Assembly (NCBI GenBank): GCA_016177805.1
Contig: JACOUN010000051.1
Location: 62,001 to 126,000, forward strand
Source: Rhodocyclales bacterium
GTDB taxonomy: Bacteria; Pseudomonadota; Gammaproteobacteria; Burkholderiales; Rhodocyclaceae
Direction of reading: 5' to 3'
Length of the DNA: 64,000 nt
Shown piece by piece: positions 8,417-19,230 of the stretch. A model generated the notes under the pieces. That model was not told where the DNA came from and made no database searches. It worked only from the letters and a program-made list of their open reading frames with translations. How positions within the stretch are numbered: position 1 is the stretch's first letter; each line of letters starts with the position of its first letter. A program made the translations under genes and the position numbers.

Positions 8417-8953
8417 ATGCAGGAAATCGCATGGCAGGCATCGCTGATACTGATGGCGCTCGTAGCCTTGGGCTTCGCGTTCGTAGCCATTAACTCCGGG
8501 GGGCGTTACGAAGACTACGCGCCGTTGCAGAAACGCGCCTATCGGCTGCGCCTGGCGCTGTTCTGGGGGGTCGTGCTGGTGTTCGGGCCGACCATGATCT
8601 ACACCCTGGTCAATCTGCCCTATGACGCCGCTCATGCCCGTGGGGTGCGGGACGCGCGCCCGGCACAGGTGATACAGGCGACCGGCCATCTCTGGTACTG
8701 GGAACTGAGCGAGACCGAGATCGCGACCGGCCATCCGGTCGAGTTTCGCGTTACCAGCGCGGACGTCAATCACGGCTTCGGTATTTACGACACGAACATG
8801 AAGCTGGTCGCGCAAGTGCAGGCCATGCCCGGCTATATCAACACGCTGCGCCATACCTTCGACGAGGCTGGCACCTACAAGATCATGTGTCTTGAGTATT
8901 GCGGCACCGTGCATCACGCCATGGTGGCCGAACTGACGGTCGCGGGCCGGTAA
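8417..8953 (+). CDS. CuA-containing heme-copper oxidoreductase subunit II (NO reductase-type)
   Basis: Electron-entry subunit of the membrane complex. 178 residues from ATG 8417, chosen because GGGGGAA lies 6 nt upstream; an ATG at 8399 is in frame but worse placed. Two N-terminal membrane helices precede a cupredoxin domain with all CuA ligands: H119, C158, E160, C162, H166, M169 (CLEYCGTVHHAM). The short form with ligand spacing as in B-type (ba3) oxidases suits either an oxygen reductase or the CuA-bearing sNOR group. The gene order (II, I, SenC, membrane protein) recalls the norSY-senC-orf1 cluster described in ammonia oxidisers, from memory. Cytochrome c is the likely donor. Confidence 0.85.
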   Translation: MQEIAWQASLILMALVALGFAFVAINSGGRYEDYAPLQKRAYRLRLALFWGVVLVFGPTMIYTLVNLPYDAAHARGVRDARPAQVIQATGHLWYWELSETEIATGHPVEFRVTSADVNHGFGIYDTNMKLVAQVQAMPGYINTLRHTFDEAGTYKIMCLEYCGTVHHAMVAELTVAGR

Positions 8954-8967
8954 AGGAGGACATGAAC

Positions 8968-10461
8968 ATGACCAAGACAACCTGTATGACGACGACTCCC
9001 GATCGCGGCGCCGAAACCGGCGTGGTCGCGTATCTGCTGACCGCGGCGGCAGTGGTATTGCTGATGATGGTTTTCGGGCTGTTGATGCGGCTGGAGCAGG
9101 CGCAGTTGATCGAGATGGGGCCACAGCCGTTCTACAAGCTCATGACCTTGCACGGCGCCGGCATGGTGGGTATCGCCGGGATTGCCGGGGCGGCGGTGAT
9201 GTGGCATTTCCTGCGCCAGTACGTGGCGCTGTCCACCGGCATCCTTTTCGCCAACCTCGCGCTGTTCCTGGCCGGGGTGGTGATGATACTGACCAGTGTG
9301 CTGCTCGGTGATTTCCACGGCGCGTGGACCTTTTTGTTCCCGCTTCCGGGTAGTTCGATGGGGATGTGGAGCACCCAGGCGGCGGCGCTGTTCATGGCCG
9401 GTCTGCTGGTGATCGGGGTGGGTTTCCTGCTGCTGCATCTGGACGTGGCGCGCGCCATCATCGGCCGCTACGGTAGTTTCGCGCGCGCGCTCGGATGGCC
9501 GCAGCTTTTCGGTCACGACGACGGCAAGGCGCCGCCGCCGACGGTAGTGGCCAGCACCATGGTCACCATCGTTAACGTGATCGGGCTGGTGGTCGGCGCG
9601 AGCATCCTCGCGATGATGTTGGTGAACCTCTATGTCCCGGCGTTCAGGATCGACGCCTTGCTGGCCAAGGGCATGATCTACTTCTTTGGCCACGTGTTCA
9701 TCAACGCGACCATCTACATGGCGGTGATCGGGGTGTACGAGATCCTGCCGCGCTATACGCAACGGCCGTGGAAGTCGAACAAGGTGTTCCTCGCCTCATG
9801 GACGGCCTCGACGCTGATGGTGATGTTCATCTTCCCGCACCACCTGTTGATGGATTTCGCCTTCCCGAAGTGGATGCTGATCATGGGCCACATCATCGGC
9901 TACATGAACACCATCCCCATCCTGCTGGTCACCGGCTATGGCGCGCTGATGCTGGTGTACCGCTCCGGCATTCGCTGGGACATGACCGCGCGGCTGCTGT
10001 TCGTTTCACTGTTCGGCTGGGCGGCGGGGGCGATGCCGGCCTTCATCGACGGCACGATCTCGGTCAACTACGTCATGCACAACACGCTGTGGGTGCCGGG
10101 GCATTTCCACACCTATCTGCTGCTGGGCATGCTCGCGATGATCTTCGGGTTCATGTACTACCTCGGCAAGCCCGCCCAGGATGCGACCGACGGCATGCTC
10201 GACCGCATGGCGTTCTGGGCCTACACCACCGGGACGCTGGGATTCGTGCTGAGCTTCCTGTACGCCGGCAAGGAAAGCGTGGCGCGCCGCTACGCCGCCC
10301 ATCTGCCCGAGTGGGTGCCCTATGACCAGGCGGGAGCTGCCTTCGCGGTGTTGCTGATATCGGCCGCGCTGTGGTTCATGCTGCGCTTCTTCGGGCGATT
10401 GAGCCTGGCTAGACGCGACCACACTCGAGCGTCGCTCCCCTACGGTGTGGTGGCGGCATGA
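8968..10461 (+). CDS. Heme-copper oxidoreductase subunit I, NO reductase-like (sNOR type)
   Basis: Catalytic subunit with about 12 membrane helices, 497 residues. ATG 8968 is preferred over 8962 because AGGAGG (8954-8959) is 8 nt away. Metal ligands are visible: low-spin heme H62 and H381, high-spin heme H379 (VPGHFHTY), CuB H242, H291, H292 (FPHHLL). The position four residues after H242, which is the cross-linked Tyr in A- and B-type oxygen reductases (GHPxVY), is Asn246 (GHVFIN). Without that Tyr an oxygen reductase is unlikely and nitric oxide reduction is favoured. Cytochrome oxidase is the alternative call an automatic annotation would give. Confidence 0.85.
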   Translation: MTKTTCMTTTPDRGAETGVVAYLLTAAAVVLLMMVFGLLMRLEQAQLIEMGPQPFYKLMTLHGAGMVGIAGIAGAAVMWHFLRQYVALSTGILFANLALFLAGVVMILTSVLLGDFHGAWTFLFPLPGSSMGMWSTQAAALFMAGLLVIGVGFLLLHLDVARAIIGRYGSFARALGWPQLFGHDDGKAPPPTVVASTMVTIVNVIGLVVGASILAMMLVNLYVPAFRIDALLAKGMIYFFGHVFINATIYMAVIGVYEILPRYTQRPWKSNKVFLASWTASTLMVMFIFPHHLLMDFAFPKWMLIMGHIIGYMNTIPILLVTGYGALMLVYRSGIRWDMTARLLFVSLFGWAAGAMPAFIDGTISVNYVMHNTLWVPGHFHTYLLLGMLAMIFGFMYYLGKPAQDATDGMLDRMAFWAYTTGTLGFVLSFLYAGKESVARRYAAHLPEWVPYDQAGAAFAVLLISAALWFMLRFFGRLSLARRDHTRASLPYGVVAA

Positions 10462-11090
10462 ACGCCGCCGGCCGCGCGGGCAAGCTGCTGCGCAGCCTCG
10501 CCGCCACGGCGCTGGTCACCCTGGTCGGGGCCGGCGTGCTGTGGTGGGGGACTGACGGTCTGAACGCCTTCACCGCCGAGGCCGCGCGCCGCGCCGACAT
10601 ACTGCGCACACCGCGCACGCTGCCGGTGGCGGTGCTGGAAGACCAGCGCGGCACGCTGTTCAGCCTCGATGACTATCGTGGGCGCCTGCTCGCGGTGGAG
10701 TTCATTTATACCCGTTGCGACAGCGTATGCCTGAGCCTGGGCATGGCGTTCAAGCAGATCCGCGCGCGGGTGCCGCAGTACGCGCTGGGCCGGGATTTTG
10801 CCCTGCTCAGCATCAGCTTCGACCCCGAACGCGATACGCCGGCGCGGATGCGGGACTACGCCGACGTGTTCGGCGCGGATGGCTCGCACTGGCGTATCGC
10901 CCGTGTGCGGGACGCGGGAGAGCTGAAGGTCTTGCTTGAGGCCTTCGGCATCATCGTCATCGACGACGGACGTGGCGGCTTCGAGCACAACGCCGCCATC
11001 CACCTGGTGGGGCGCGACGGCAGGCTGACCGCGATCAACGATCTCGATCAGGTCGCGCCGTTCGTCGAAAGCATAGGAGGCTTGCTATGA
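10458..11090 (+). CDS. senC: SCO1/SenC family copper chaperone
   Basis: Membrane-anchored thioredoxin-fold protein that delivers copper to the CuA site of subunit II. 210 residues: one N-terminal anchor helix (ATALVTLVGAGVLWWG), then the SCO domain. CxxxC is present as CDSVC (within FIYTRCDSVCLSLG) and the distal His as NAAIHLVG. It overlaps the subunit I stop by 4 bp (ATGA) and overlaps the next gene by 4 bp, so it is translationally coupled within the operon. Confidence 0.92.
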   Translation: MNAAGRAGKLLRSLAATALVTLVGAGVLWWGTDGLNAFTAEAARRADILRTPRTLPVAVLEDQRGTLFSLDDYRGRLLAVEFIYTRCDSVCLSLGMAFKQIRARVPQYALGRDFALLSISFDPERDTPARMRDYADVFGADGSHWRIARVRDAGELKVLLEAFGIIVIDDGRGGFEHNAAIHLVGRDGRLTAINDLDQVAPFVESIGGLL

Positions 11091-11752
11091 ACGTCGCAAT
11101 CACCCAAGCGCATCTGCCGCTCAAACGTGCCGGTGTCGCCGTTCGGGCCTTCATGGCGTCGGTCGCCCTCCCGGCGACGACCCTGATCCTGCTGGCGACA
11201 CCCCCGGCCCGGCAATGGCTGGAGGCGAGCATGAGCGCCCACATGCTGGTGCAACTCCCGCTGCTGGTGGCGTGTGGCTTTCTGGCGATCCGTTCGCTGG
11301 ACGGGCGATGGCAGGAGCGCATGCTCGCCACGCTGGGCGGTGCCGTTCCGTGCGTGCTGCTCGCGCTCGTCACGTCGAGCTACTGGATGCTGCCGCGCGC
11401 GCTGGACGCCGCGCTGGGCCAGGTGTTGGCGGAGGTCGCCAAGTTCGTGACCTTGCCGGCGCTGGTCGGCGCGCCGCTGGCGCTGGCCTGGCGCCGGCTC
11501 GGGCTGATCGGGCGGGGCGTGGTGTGGACCAACTTCCTCAGCATGCTGGCGGTGCTCGGATGGCTTTACATCGCCGCGCCGGTGCGCGTGTGCAACAGCT
11601 ATTCGGCGTTTGAACAGGAGTGCGCCGGATGGCTGATGGTGGCGCTGGCGTTGGGGCTGTTCATCGCGTGGCTGGGGGCGCTGTTCGTCGGAGAAACGCC
11701 GGGCGCGGATGTCAGCGATGCGGGTCAATACACAACAAGTGCAAACAACTGA
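11087..11752 (+). CDS. Integral membrane protein of the NO reductase operon
   Basis: 221 residues with about six hydrophobic segments (for example VALPATTLILLAT, LVQLPLLVACGFLAI, LATLGGAVPCVLLALVTSSYW, LSMLAVLGWLYIAAPV, WLMVALALGLFIAWLGALFV). I do not recognise a named family. Two late cysteines (RVCNSYS and EQECAGW) flank a loop and could form a disulfide or bind metal. By position it corresponds to the orf1 that follows senC in norSY-senC clusters; an assembly role is inference. It overlaps senC by 4 bp. Confidence 0.75.
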   Translation: MNVAITQAHLPLKRAGVAVRAFMASVALPATTLILLATPPARQWLEASMSAHMLVQLPLLVACGFLAIRSLDGRWQERMLATLGGAVPCVLLALVTSSYWMLPRALDAALGQVLAEVAKFVTLPALVGAPLALAWRRLGLIGRGVVWTNFLSMLAVLGWLYIAAPVRVCNSYSAFEQECAGWLMVALALGLFIAWLGALFVGETPGADVSDAGQYTTSANN

Positions 11753-11769
11753 ACCAGGGGGACATCATC

Positions 11770-12627
11770 ATGGATCACGTATATCCGCACAAATTGATGA
11801 CCGAAATTGAAGCGACCGCCTGCAAGAAGGCCGGTTCGAGCCGGTTGTGCATGCTGCTCAAGGCCTTTCTGTCGGGTGCCTTGCTCGCCTACGCGACCGC
11901 GTTTGCATTCAATGCCTCGCTCGGACTGCCGGCGGGACCGGCCGCGCTGGTGTCGGGCGCGGTGTTTCCGGTTGGGTTCGCCATGATCGTGCTGCTTGGA
12001 CTGGAGCTGGTCACCGGCAACTTCGCGCTGCTGCCGTTCGCCATGGCGCGCGGCAAGCTCGACGGCGCCGGGATGCTGCGCAACTGGGGGTGGGTGTATT
12101 TCGGCAACTTCCTGGGCTGCGTCTTCGCCGGCCTGTTGTTCGCCATTGCGCTGACCGGAGCCTTCGCGCACGACGCGGGTGCGCTGGGGGCCAAGGTCAT
12201 CGCGGTGGCCGAATCCAAGACGCTGGCCTACGTGGCGGCCGGCTGGCACGGCGGGTTGACGGCTTTCGTCAAGGGCGTGCTGTGCAACTGGATGGTGGCG
12301 CTGGGCACGGTGCTGGCACTCAGTTCGACCTCCAGCATGGGCAAGATCGCGGCGGTGTGGCTACCGGTGTCGACCTTCTTCGCGCTGGCGCTGGAGCACT
12401 CGGTGGTCAACATGTTCGTGATCCCGACCGCAATGCTGCTCGGTGCCGACATCAGTGTCGGGCAGTGGCTGCTGTGGAACCAGCTCCCGGTGACGCTCGG
12501 CAATCTGGTCGGCGGCGCGGTGCTGACCGGGCTGCTGCTGCACTTCGCCAACCGCATCCTGGTGGGTGACGAGGTCAAATCGGGGCCTGAACCGGTCAGC
12601 CCGGAAGGTGCGGCGGCGCGCGCTTGA
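11770..12627 (+). CDS. Formate/nitrite transporter family channel (FocA/NirC-like)
   Basis: Pentameric inner-membrane anion channel family. 285 residues from ATG 11770 after CAGGGGGA. Six membrane helices with the FNT signatures: LLAYATAFAFNASLGLP near helix 1-2, LGLELVTGNFALLP, and the second half repeat GVLCNWMVALGTVLAL ending with the conserved ALEHSVVNMF-(I/V)P. Located 17 bp after the NO reductase operon, it plausibly moves nitrite; formate cannot be excluded. Confidence 0.93.
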   Translation: MDHVYPHKLMTEIEATACKKAGSSRLCMLLKAFLSGALLAYATAFAFNASLGLPAGPAALVSGAVFPVGFAMIVLLGLELVTGNFALLPFAMARGKLDGAGMLRNWGWVYFGNFLGCVFAGLLFAIALTGAFAHDAGALGAKVIAVAESKTLAYVAAGWHGGLTAFVKGVLCNWMVALGTVLALSSTSSMGKIAAVWLPVSTFFALALEHSVVNMFVIPTAMLLGADISVGQWLLWNQLPVTLGNLVGGAVLTGLLLHFANRILVGDEVKSGPEPVSPEGAAARA

Positions 12628-12660
12628 AGCTCGCGGCAGGTGCCGCGCGCTCCCGCTTCT

Positions 12661-12694
12661 GAAACCGCAGCCCTGGATGCCGGACGGCGGTTTC
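12661..12694. terminator. Stem-loop between convergent genes
   Basis: GAAACCGC (12661-12668) pairs perfectly with GCGGTTTC (12687-12694). A second small hairpin, CGCGGCA-GG-TGCCGCG, is at 12632-12647. They sit between the converging FNT channel and activator genes. No T-run, so termination efficiency is uncertain. Confidence 0.45.
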
Positions 12695-12698
12695 CACT

Positions 12699-14072
<1,374 letters not shown>

Positions 14073-14132
14073 GGCGTTACCTCCCGCGGCGTGCGCAACG
14101 CGCCACCGATGCACTGCGGACCGGATGTCCGG

Positions 14133-15245
14133 TTACGCACGGGTACTCATCCCCGGCATCCGCATCAGCATCTGCGCGATGCCGGTCATCACGGTCATGT
14201 TGGCCTCTTCCATGGCCGACAGCGCCTTGAGCGCTTCTTCGGTCTGGCCCGCGTAGTGCAGTTCGACCGCGCGCCGCGCGTGTTCGTGTACTGCCTTGTG
14301 TGGGGTTTCGAGCGCCGCGTAGCCGGCGAGCCGGGCAAACCGGGCCTTGCCGTCGCCGTCGTAATACCACTGGCCGAGACGGCATTGCGTCTCGTCGGGC
14401 AGCGCTTCGGGGCGCATGTCGGAGACGCCGAGAAAGACCTTGTAGACTTCCAGCTTGAGCGTCAGCTCCTCGATGTTGGCCAGTTCGACGTTGGCCAGCA
14501 GCGCGGAACCGGTCACCGCCTGTTCCATGCGCTGTGACAAGCCCATCAGGTGCTGCATGCTGTGCATGGCTTCTTCGCTGTCCCGCGAGAAGCGCGCCGC
14601 ATCCTCGGCGCCGTTTTGCATGATGCCGCGCGCCGTTTCCGTCTCGCCCTGTATCGTGCCGACCAGCGCGCCGATCTCGGCGGTGGCCTTGCCGGTGCGC
14701 TCGGCCAGTTTGCGTACTTCGTCGGCCACCACGGCAAAGCCGCGCCCGGCCTCACCGGCCCGCGCGGCCTCGATCGCGGCATTGAGCGCCAGCAGGTTGG
14801 TCTGGTCCGCGACCTCCTTGATCAACTGCACGATGCCGCCGATCTCGCCGGCGCGCTTGTGCAGGGTCTCGATGTTGCCCGCCGCGTCGTTGATGGTGCC
14901 GAACATCTGCTTGAGGTTGCCGGCGATCTGCTCGAACGCGGCGCGGTTGCCATCCGAGCGGCTGGCCGCCTCGATCGCCGATTGCTTCTCGTCGTTGAGC
15001 GTGGTCGCGAGCCCCAGAAACGACTGCTTGACCCCGTTCAGCGAGGCGCCGAACGTATCGAGATTGTGGAACACCCCATCGAGTGAGCGGCGCTCGCGCC
15101 GCAACGCCGCAAGCTCGGCCGACAACGCGTTGCGCTCGTCCTCGATCGCGGCGATGCGCGCTTTCAGGGTCGCGTTTTCCGCCCCGAGCGCGGCGCGTTC
15201 CACCTCTACCCGCTGCAGCGCTCGTCTTGTACTGTTGAACAACAT
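14133..15245 (-). CDS. Soluble methyl-accepting chemotaxis protein with CZB domain
   Basis: 370 residues, no membrane segment, start ATG 15245 after GGGAGG. The N-terminus is a coiled coil (about 8-55). The signalling hairpin contains the conserved tip ([23 protein letters not shown], then [16 protein letters not shown]). The C-terminus (about 255-345) is a chemoreceptor zinc-binding domain with C288 (CRLGQWYY), H316 and H320 (PHKAVH). The first canonical His of the 3His/1Cys site is replaced by E266 (LEVYK where HxxWK is usual). A perfect FNR-type box lies upstream, and the sigma-54 activator gene follows 60 bp downstream on the same strand. Confidence 0.9.
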   Translation of the reverse strand: MLFNSTRRALQRVEVERAALGAENATLKARIAAIEDERNALSAELAALRRERRSLDGVFHNLDTFGASLNGVKQSFLGLATTLNDEKQSAIEAASRSDGNRAAFEQIAGNLKQMFGTINDAAGNIETLHKRAGEIGGIVQLIKEVADQTNLLALNAAIEAARAGEAGRGFAVVADEVRKLAERTGKATAEIGALVGTIQGETETARGIMQNGAEDAARFSRDSEEAMHSMQHLMGLSQRMEQAVTGSALLANVELANIEELTLKLEVYKVFLGVSDMRPEALPDETQCRLGQWYYDGDGKARFARLAGYAALETPHKAVHEHARRAVELHYAGQTEEALKALSAMEEANMTVMTGIAQMLMRMPGMSTRA

Positions 15246-15313
15246 GACTGACCTCCCGCACGATCGACAATATGGCTTAGTTGAGTAAGTTACTCGGGTA
15301 TTGTCACATCACA

Positions 15314-15327
15314 TTGATGCAAATCAA
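15314..15327. promoter_or_regulatory. Perfect FNR/DNR-type box
   Basis: TTGAT-GCAA-ATCAA, exact match to the FNR/ANR/DNR consensus TTGAT-N4-ATCAA. It is centred about 75 bp upstream of the chemoreceptor start. On the minus strand a -10-like TAACTT lies 21 bp after the box, close to class II activation geometry. A separate dyad GAGTAA-G-TTACTC occurs at 15283-15295. Confidence 0.65.
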
Positions 15328-15447
15328 ACTCCACTTTGGTGGGCTGCGGCATTGTGGCAGCGTTCTTTGTGCCGTGGATGCCGCGACACCCAGTTGCAGG
15401 TTCACGCAATGTGTGCGGACGTTCTGACGCCATCGGGGTGAAGCGGG

Positions 15448-15476
15448 TTGATATGTGTAACGCTACGCTATACACT
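15448..15476 (+). promoter_or_regulatory. sigma-70 promoter of higBA with embedded dyad
   Basis: TTGATA (15448-15453), 17-bp spacer, TACACT (15471-15476). The spacer and -10 carry an inverted pair GTGTA/TACAC, a likely HigA autorepression site. The predicted start is only 1-2 nt before the higB ATG. Confidence 0.6.
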
Positions 15477-15483
15477 CGTGTCC

Positions 15484-15762
15484 ATGATCAAGGGCTTCCT
15501 GCATAGAGGGCTGAAGGCGTTCTTCGAGACCGGCAGCAAGGCCGGCATTCAGCCTCACCACGCGTCCAGGCTGGCACGCCAGTTGGCAAGGCTGGATGCG
15601 GCCCAAGCCCCCGAAGACATGAATCTGCCTGGCTGGAGGCTCCATCCATTGACCGGGACTCTTGCAGGCCATTGGTCGGTGGCTGTGAATGGAAACTGGC
15701 GTCTGACGTTCCGGTTCGAGGGCGAGGACGCAGTCCTGGTGGATTATCAGGACTACCATTGA
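15484..15762 (+). CDS. higB: HigB-type toxin (RelE superfamily)
   Basis: 92 residues from ATG 15484 (MIKGFLHRGLKAFFETGSKAG). The family shows the RelE-fold ribosome-dependent mRNA interferase; visible features are the basic N-terminus, the central LPGWRLHPL-GTLAGHWSVAVNGNWRLTFRF segment typical of HigB, and the C-terminal DYQDYH. It precedes its antitoxin, the hallmark gene order of higBA. No Shine-Dalgarno is visible and the promoter ends almost at the ATG, so translation may be leaderless. Confidence 0.92.
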   Translation: MIKGFLHRGLKAFFETGSKAGIQPHHASRLARQLARLDAAQAPEDMNLPGWRLHPLTGTLAGHWSVAVNGNWRLTFRFEGEDAVLVDYQDYH

Positions 15763-15774
15763 GAGGACATGAAC

Positions 15775-16080
15775 ATGAGCGCAATGAACAACCCTCCGCA
15801 TCCTGGCGAAACCCTGCGTGAGGACGTATTGCCTGAGCTGGGATTGACCGTCACGGACGCGGCCAGACAACTTGGCGTGACTCGCGCGGCGCTGTCTCGG
15901 GTGCTGAACGGACACGCTGCGATTTCACCTGAAATGGCGCTGCGCCTGGAAGGGTGGCTTGGCGTCGAGAACGGGGGGCGAGCCGATGCCTGGATTGCCC
16001 AGCAGGCCGCATACGATCTGTGGAAGGCCCGAGAAGCCGGCATGCCGACCGTGACCAAGGCGCCGCTGATGGCCGTCTGA
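15775..16080 (+). CDS. higA: HigA-type antitoxin, HTH regulator
   Basis: 101 residues from ATG 15775; GAGAGG at 15761-15766 gives an 8-nt spacing, better than for the in-frame ATG 15769. XRE-type helix-turn-helix at about 28-60 ([23 protein letters not shown]) is followed by the [10 protein letters not shown] segment characteristic of the VapI/HigA family. It neutralises HigB and represses the shared promoter. It starts 12 bp after higB. Confidence 0.93.
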   Translation: MSAMNNPPHPGETLREDVLPELGLTVTDAARQLGVTRAALSRVLNGHAAISPEMALRLEGWLGVENGGRADAWIAQQAAYDLWKAREAGMPTVTKAPLMAV

Positions 16081-16148
16081 CCTGCGTGTCGCGCTCGATG
16101 GTTGGGAGCGCGCAAATCAATACCCAAACACATCCAGGCTTACGGACC

Positions 16149-16182
16149 AAAAGCAACAGGCCCAGCCGGTGACGGCTGGGCC
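16149..16182 (-). terminator. Intrinsic terminator of the tRNA-Met gene
   Basis: On the minus strand GGCCCAGCCG-TCAC-CGGCTGGGCC forms a perfect 10-bp stem with 4-nt loop, followed by TGTTGCTTTT. It starts about 15 bp beyond the tRNA 3' end. Confidence 0.85.
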
Positions 16183-16196
16183 TATGCTGTGTCTGG

Positions 16197-16273
16197 TGGT
16201 GGTGATGGGCGGAATCGAACCGCCGACCTATGGGTTATGAATCCATCGCTCTAACCGTCTGAGCTACATCACC
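16197..16273 (-). tRNA. tRNA-Met (CAT), elongator type
   Basis: 77 nt with encoded CCA. Acceptor stem GGTGATG/CATCACC, discriminator A, D-loop AGCTCAGACGGTTAGAG, anticodon loop GATTCATAACC with CAT, T-loop GGTTCGATTCC. The fully paired first acceptor base pair and lack of the initiator GGG/CCC anticodon-stem triplet point to elongator tRNA-Met. It marks the right end of the accessory block 4139-16196; no integrase gene or direct attachment repeat was found next to it. Confidence 0.95.
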
Positions 16274-16286
16274 ACGATAGCCTGCT

Positions 16287-16316
16287 AATATATCGGTTTA
16301 GTAAACAGATCGTCAA
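16287..16316 (-). promoter_or_regulatory. Promoter of tRNA-Met
   Basis: On the minus strand TTGACG, an 18-bp spacer, and TATATT, placing the start about 6-7 nt before the mature tRNA 5' end. It overlaps the untranslated region of divergent miaB. Confidence 0.65.
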
Positions 16317-16332
16317 GCTGGACGAGCGATAA

Positions 16333-17670
16333 ATGAAAAAACTCTACATCCGCACGTTCGGATGCCAGATGAACGAGTACGACTCCGACAAGATGGCGGA
16401 CGTGCTTGGCGCCGGGGAAGAATTGGTCAAGACCGACAACCCCGAGGAGGCGGACATCATATTGTTCAATACCTGCTCGGTGCGCGAGAAGGCGCAGGAG
16501 CGGGTATTTCATGATCTGGGGCGGGTGCGGCCGTTGAAGGAGGCCAATCCCGATCTGATCATCGGCGTGGGTGGCTGCGTGGCGAGCCAGGAGGGGGATG
16601 CGATCGTGGCGCGCGCGCCTTACGTCGATCTGGTGTTCGGCCCGCAGACCTTGCACCGCTTGCCGCAGTTGATCGCCGAGCGGCGCAGCAGCGGTCGCTC
16701 GCAGGTGGACATTTCCTTCCCGGAAATCGAGAAGTTCGACAACATGCCGCCGGCCCGCGTCGAGGGGGCGAGCGCGTTCGTCTCGATCATGGAAGGCTGT
16801 TCCAAGTACTGCACCTTCTGCGTGGTGCCCTATACGCGTGGTGAGGAGGTGTCGCGCCCGCTCGACGACGTGCTGGCCGAGGTGGCCGGGCTGGCGGCGC
16901 AGGGGGTCAAGGAGGTGACGCTGCTGGGGCAGAACGTCAATGCCTGGCGCGGACCGATAAGCCGCGAGGGAAGCGAGCTGGGGGATTTCGCCTTCCTGCT
17001 GGAGTGCGTGGCGGAGATTCCGGGCATCGAGCGCTTGCGCTATACCACGTCGCACCCGCGCGAGATGACGCAAAGGGTGTTCGATGCTTACGTGAAGCTA
17101 CCGAAGCTGGTCGGCCATCTGCACCTGCCGGTGCAGTCGGGGTCGGACCGCGTGCTGGCGGCGATGAAGCGTGGTTACTCGGTGCTGGAGTTCAAATCGG
17201 TGGTGCGCAAGCTGCGCGCGGCGCGCCCGGACCTGTCGCTGTCGTCGGACTTCATCGTCGGTTTTCCGGGTGAGACCGAGGAGGACTTCGAGAAGACCAT
17301 GACCCTGATCGACGAGGTCGGTTTCGATGCGTCGTTCAGTTTCGTCTATAGCCCCCGGCCCGGAACCCCGGCGACCGATCTGCCCGACCCCGTGCCGCAG
17401 GAGACCAAGCTGCGCTGGCTGGCGCGTCTGCAGAAGCGCATCGACGAGCAGGCGCAGGTGATCAGCCAGAGCATGGTGGGCAAGGTCGAACGGGTGCTGG
17501 TCGAGGGTACTTCGCGCAAGAATGAGGAAGAACTGGCCGGGCGTACCGCAAACAACCGGGTGGTGAACTTCGCCGCGCATCCGCGCCTGATCGGGCAGTT
17601 TGTCGATGTGCGCATCACGGCCGCGCTGCCGCATAGCCTGCGTGGTGAAATCGTGGTCAGGGAGTCTTGA
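16333..17670 (+). CDS. miaB: tRNA-2-methylthio-N6-dimethylallyladenosine synthase MiaB
   Basis: Radical-SAM methylthiotransferase that converts i6A37 to ms2i6A37 in tRNAs reading UNN codons. 445 residues. N-terminal UPF0004 domain with the auxiliary cluster cysteines ([27 protein letters not shown]), radical SAM domain with CxxxCxxC ([15 protein letters not shown], about 157), and C-terminal TRAM domain (about 375-440). It heads the miaB-ybeZ-ybeY-corC-lnt run, with the ybeZ ATG immediately following its stop. Confidence 0.97.
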   Translation: MKKLYIRTFGCQMNEYDSDKMADVLGAGEELVKTDNPEEADIILFNTCSVREKAQERVFHDLGRVRPLKEANPDLIIGVGGCVASQEGDAIVARAPYVDLVFGPQTLHRLPQLIAERRSSGRSQVDISFPEIEKFDNMPPARVEGASAFVSIMEGCSKYCTFCVVPYTRGEEVSRPLDDVLAEVAGLAAQGVKEVTLLGQNVNAWRGPISREGSELGDFAFLLECVAEIPGIERLRYTTSHPREMTQRVFDAYVKLPKLVGHLHLPVQSGSDRVLAAMKRGYSVLEFKSVVRKLRAARPDLSLSSDFIVGFPGETEEDFEKTMTLIDEVGFDASFSFVYSPRPGTPATDLPDPVPQETKLRWLARLQKRIDEQAQVISQSMVGKVERVLVEGTSRKNEEELAGRTANNRVVNFAAHPRLIGQFVDVRITAALPHSLRGEIVVRES

Positions 17671-18659
<989 letters not shown>

Positions 18660-18663
<4 letters not shown>

Positions 18664-19139
18664 CGGCGCGCGGCGCACTCGATCTGACGGTGCAGACCTC
18701 GCTCAGTAGCGAGGAAAAGGCGCTCGCGCCGCCGCGCAGGATGATCCGCGCGTGGGCGCGCGCCGCCTTGCTCGAAGGCCCGGCCGAAGTCGCGATCAGG
18801 CTGGTGGGCGAGGCTGAAGGCCATGAACTGAACCTGACCTACCGGGGCAAGGACTACGCCACCAATGTGCTGACCTTTGCCTACGGCGTGGCCGACCTGC
18901 TGCCCGATGCGACGGCTCCGGGGCCGTTGTCCGGCGACATGGTGTTGTGCGTGCCGGTGATACAGCGCGAAGCGGCCGAGCAGGGCAAGGCGCTGGACGC
19001 TCATTTCGCGCACATGATCGTGCATGGTATGCTGCACCTCCAAGGCTATGACCATGAAGAGGCGCACGCTGCCGATGTCATGGAAGGCATGGAAACGGAC
19101 ATACTCGCCAGACTGGGCTACGGCAATCCGTACGCCTGA
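18660..19139 (+). CDS. ybeY: Endoribonuclease YbeY
   Basis: Zinc-dependent single-strand endoribonuclease for 16S rRNA 3' maturation and ribosome quality control. 159 residues. Catalytic/zinc motif H-G-x-L-H-L-x-G-Y-D-H present as HGMLHLQGYDH (about 120-130); the TNVLTF segment is also typical. It overlaps ybeZ by 4 bp (ATGA). Confidence 0.96.
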
Positions 19140-19158
19140 TCGGGAAGCGAGAAGATCG

Positions 19159-19208
19159 AGGACTTGGGATCATGGCGCCGCATGGGTGGGCGCGTGATCC
19201 CAAGTCCT
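19159..19208. repeat. Long perfect inverted repeat between ybeY and corC
   Basis: AGGACTTGGGATCA (19159-19172) and its exact reverse complement (19195-19208) flank a 22-nt loop. A 14-bp perfect stem is long for this genome's intergenic hairpins. Only a weak CTTT follows, so it is not a clean intrinsic terminator; a processing or partial-termination structure is possible. Confidence 0.7.
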
Positions 19209-19230
19209 GGCTCTTTACCTTATTTGGCAA

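Noticed and set aside
8417-10461. Cytochrome c (ba3-type) oxidase
   Set aside because: The heme and copper ligands fit, but the cross-linked Tyr position is Asn, and the operon context fits an NO reductase better. Kept as the alternative call.
16140-16330. Integration site with integrase at tRNA-Met
   Set aside because: No integrase gene and no repeated tRNA 3' segment could be found in the flanking sequence.
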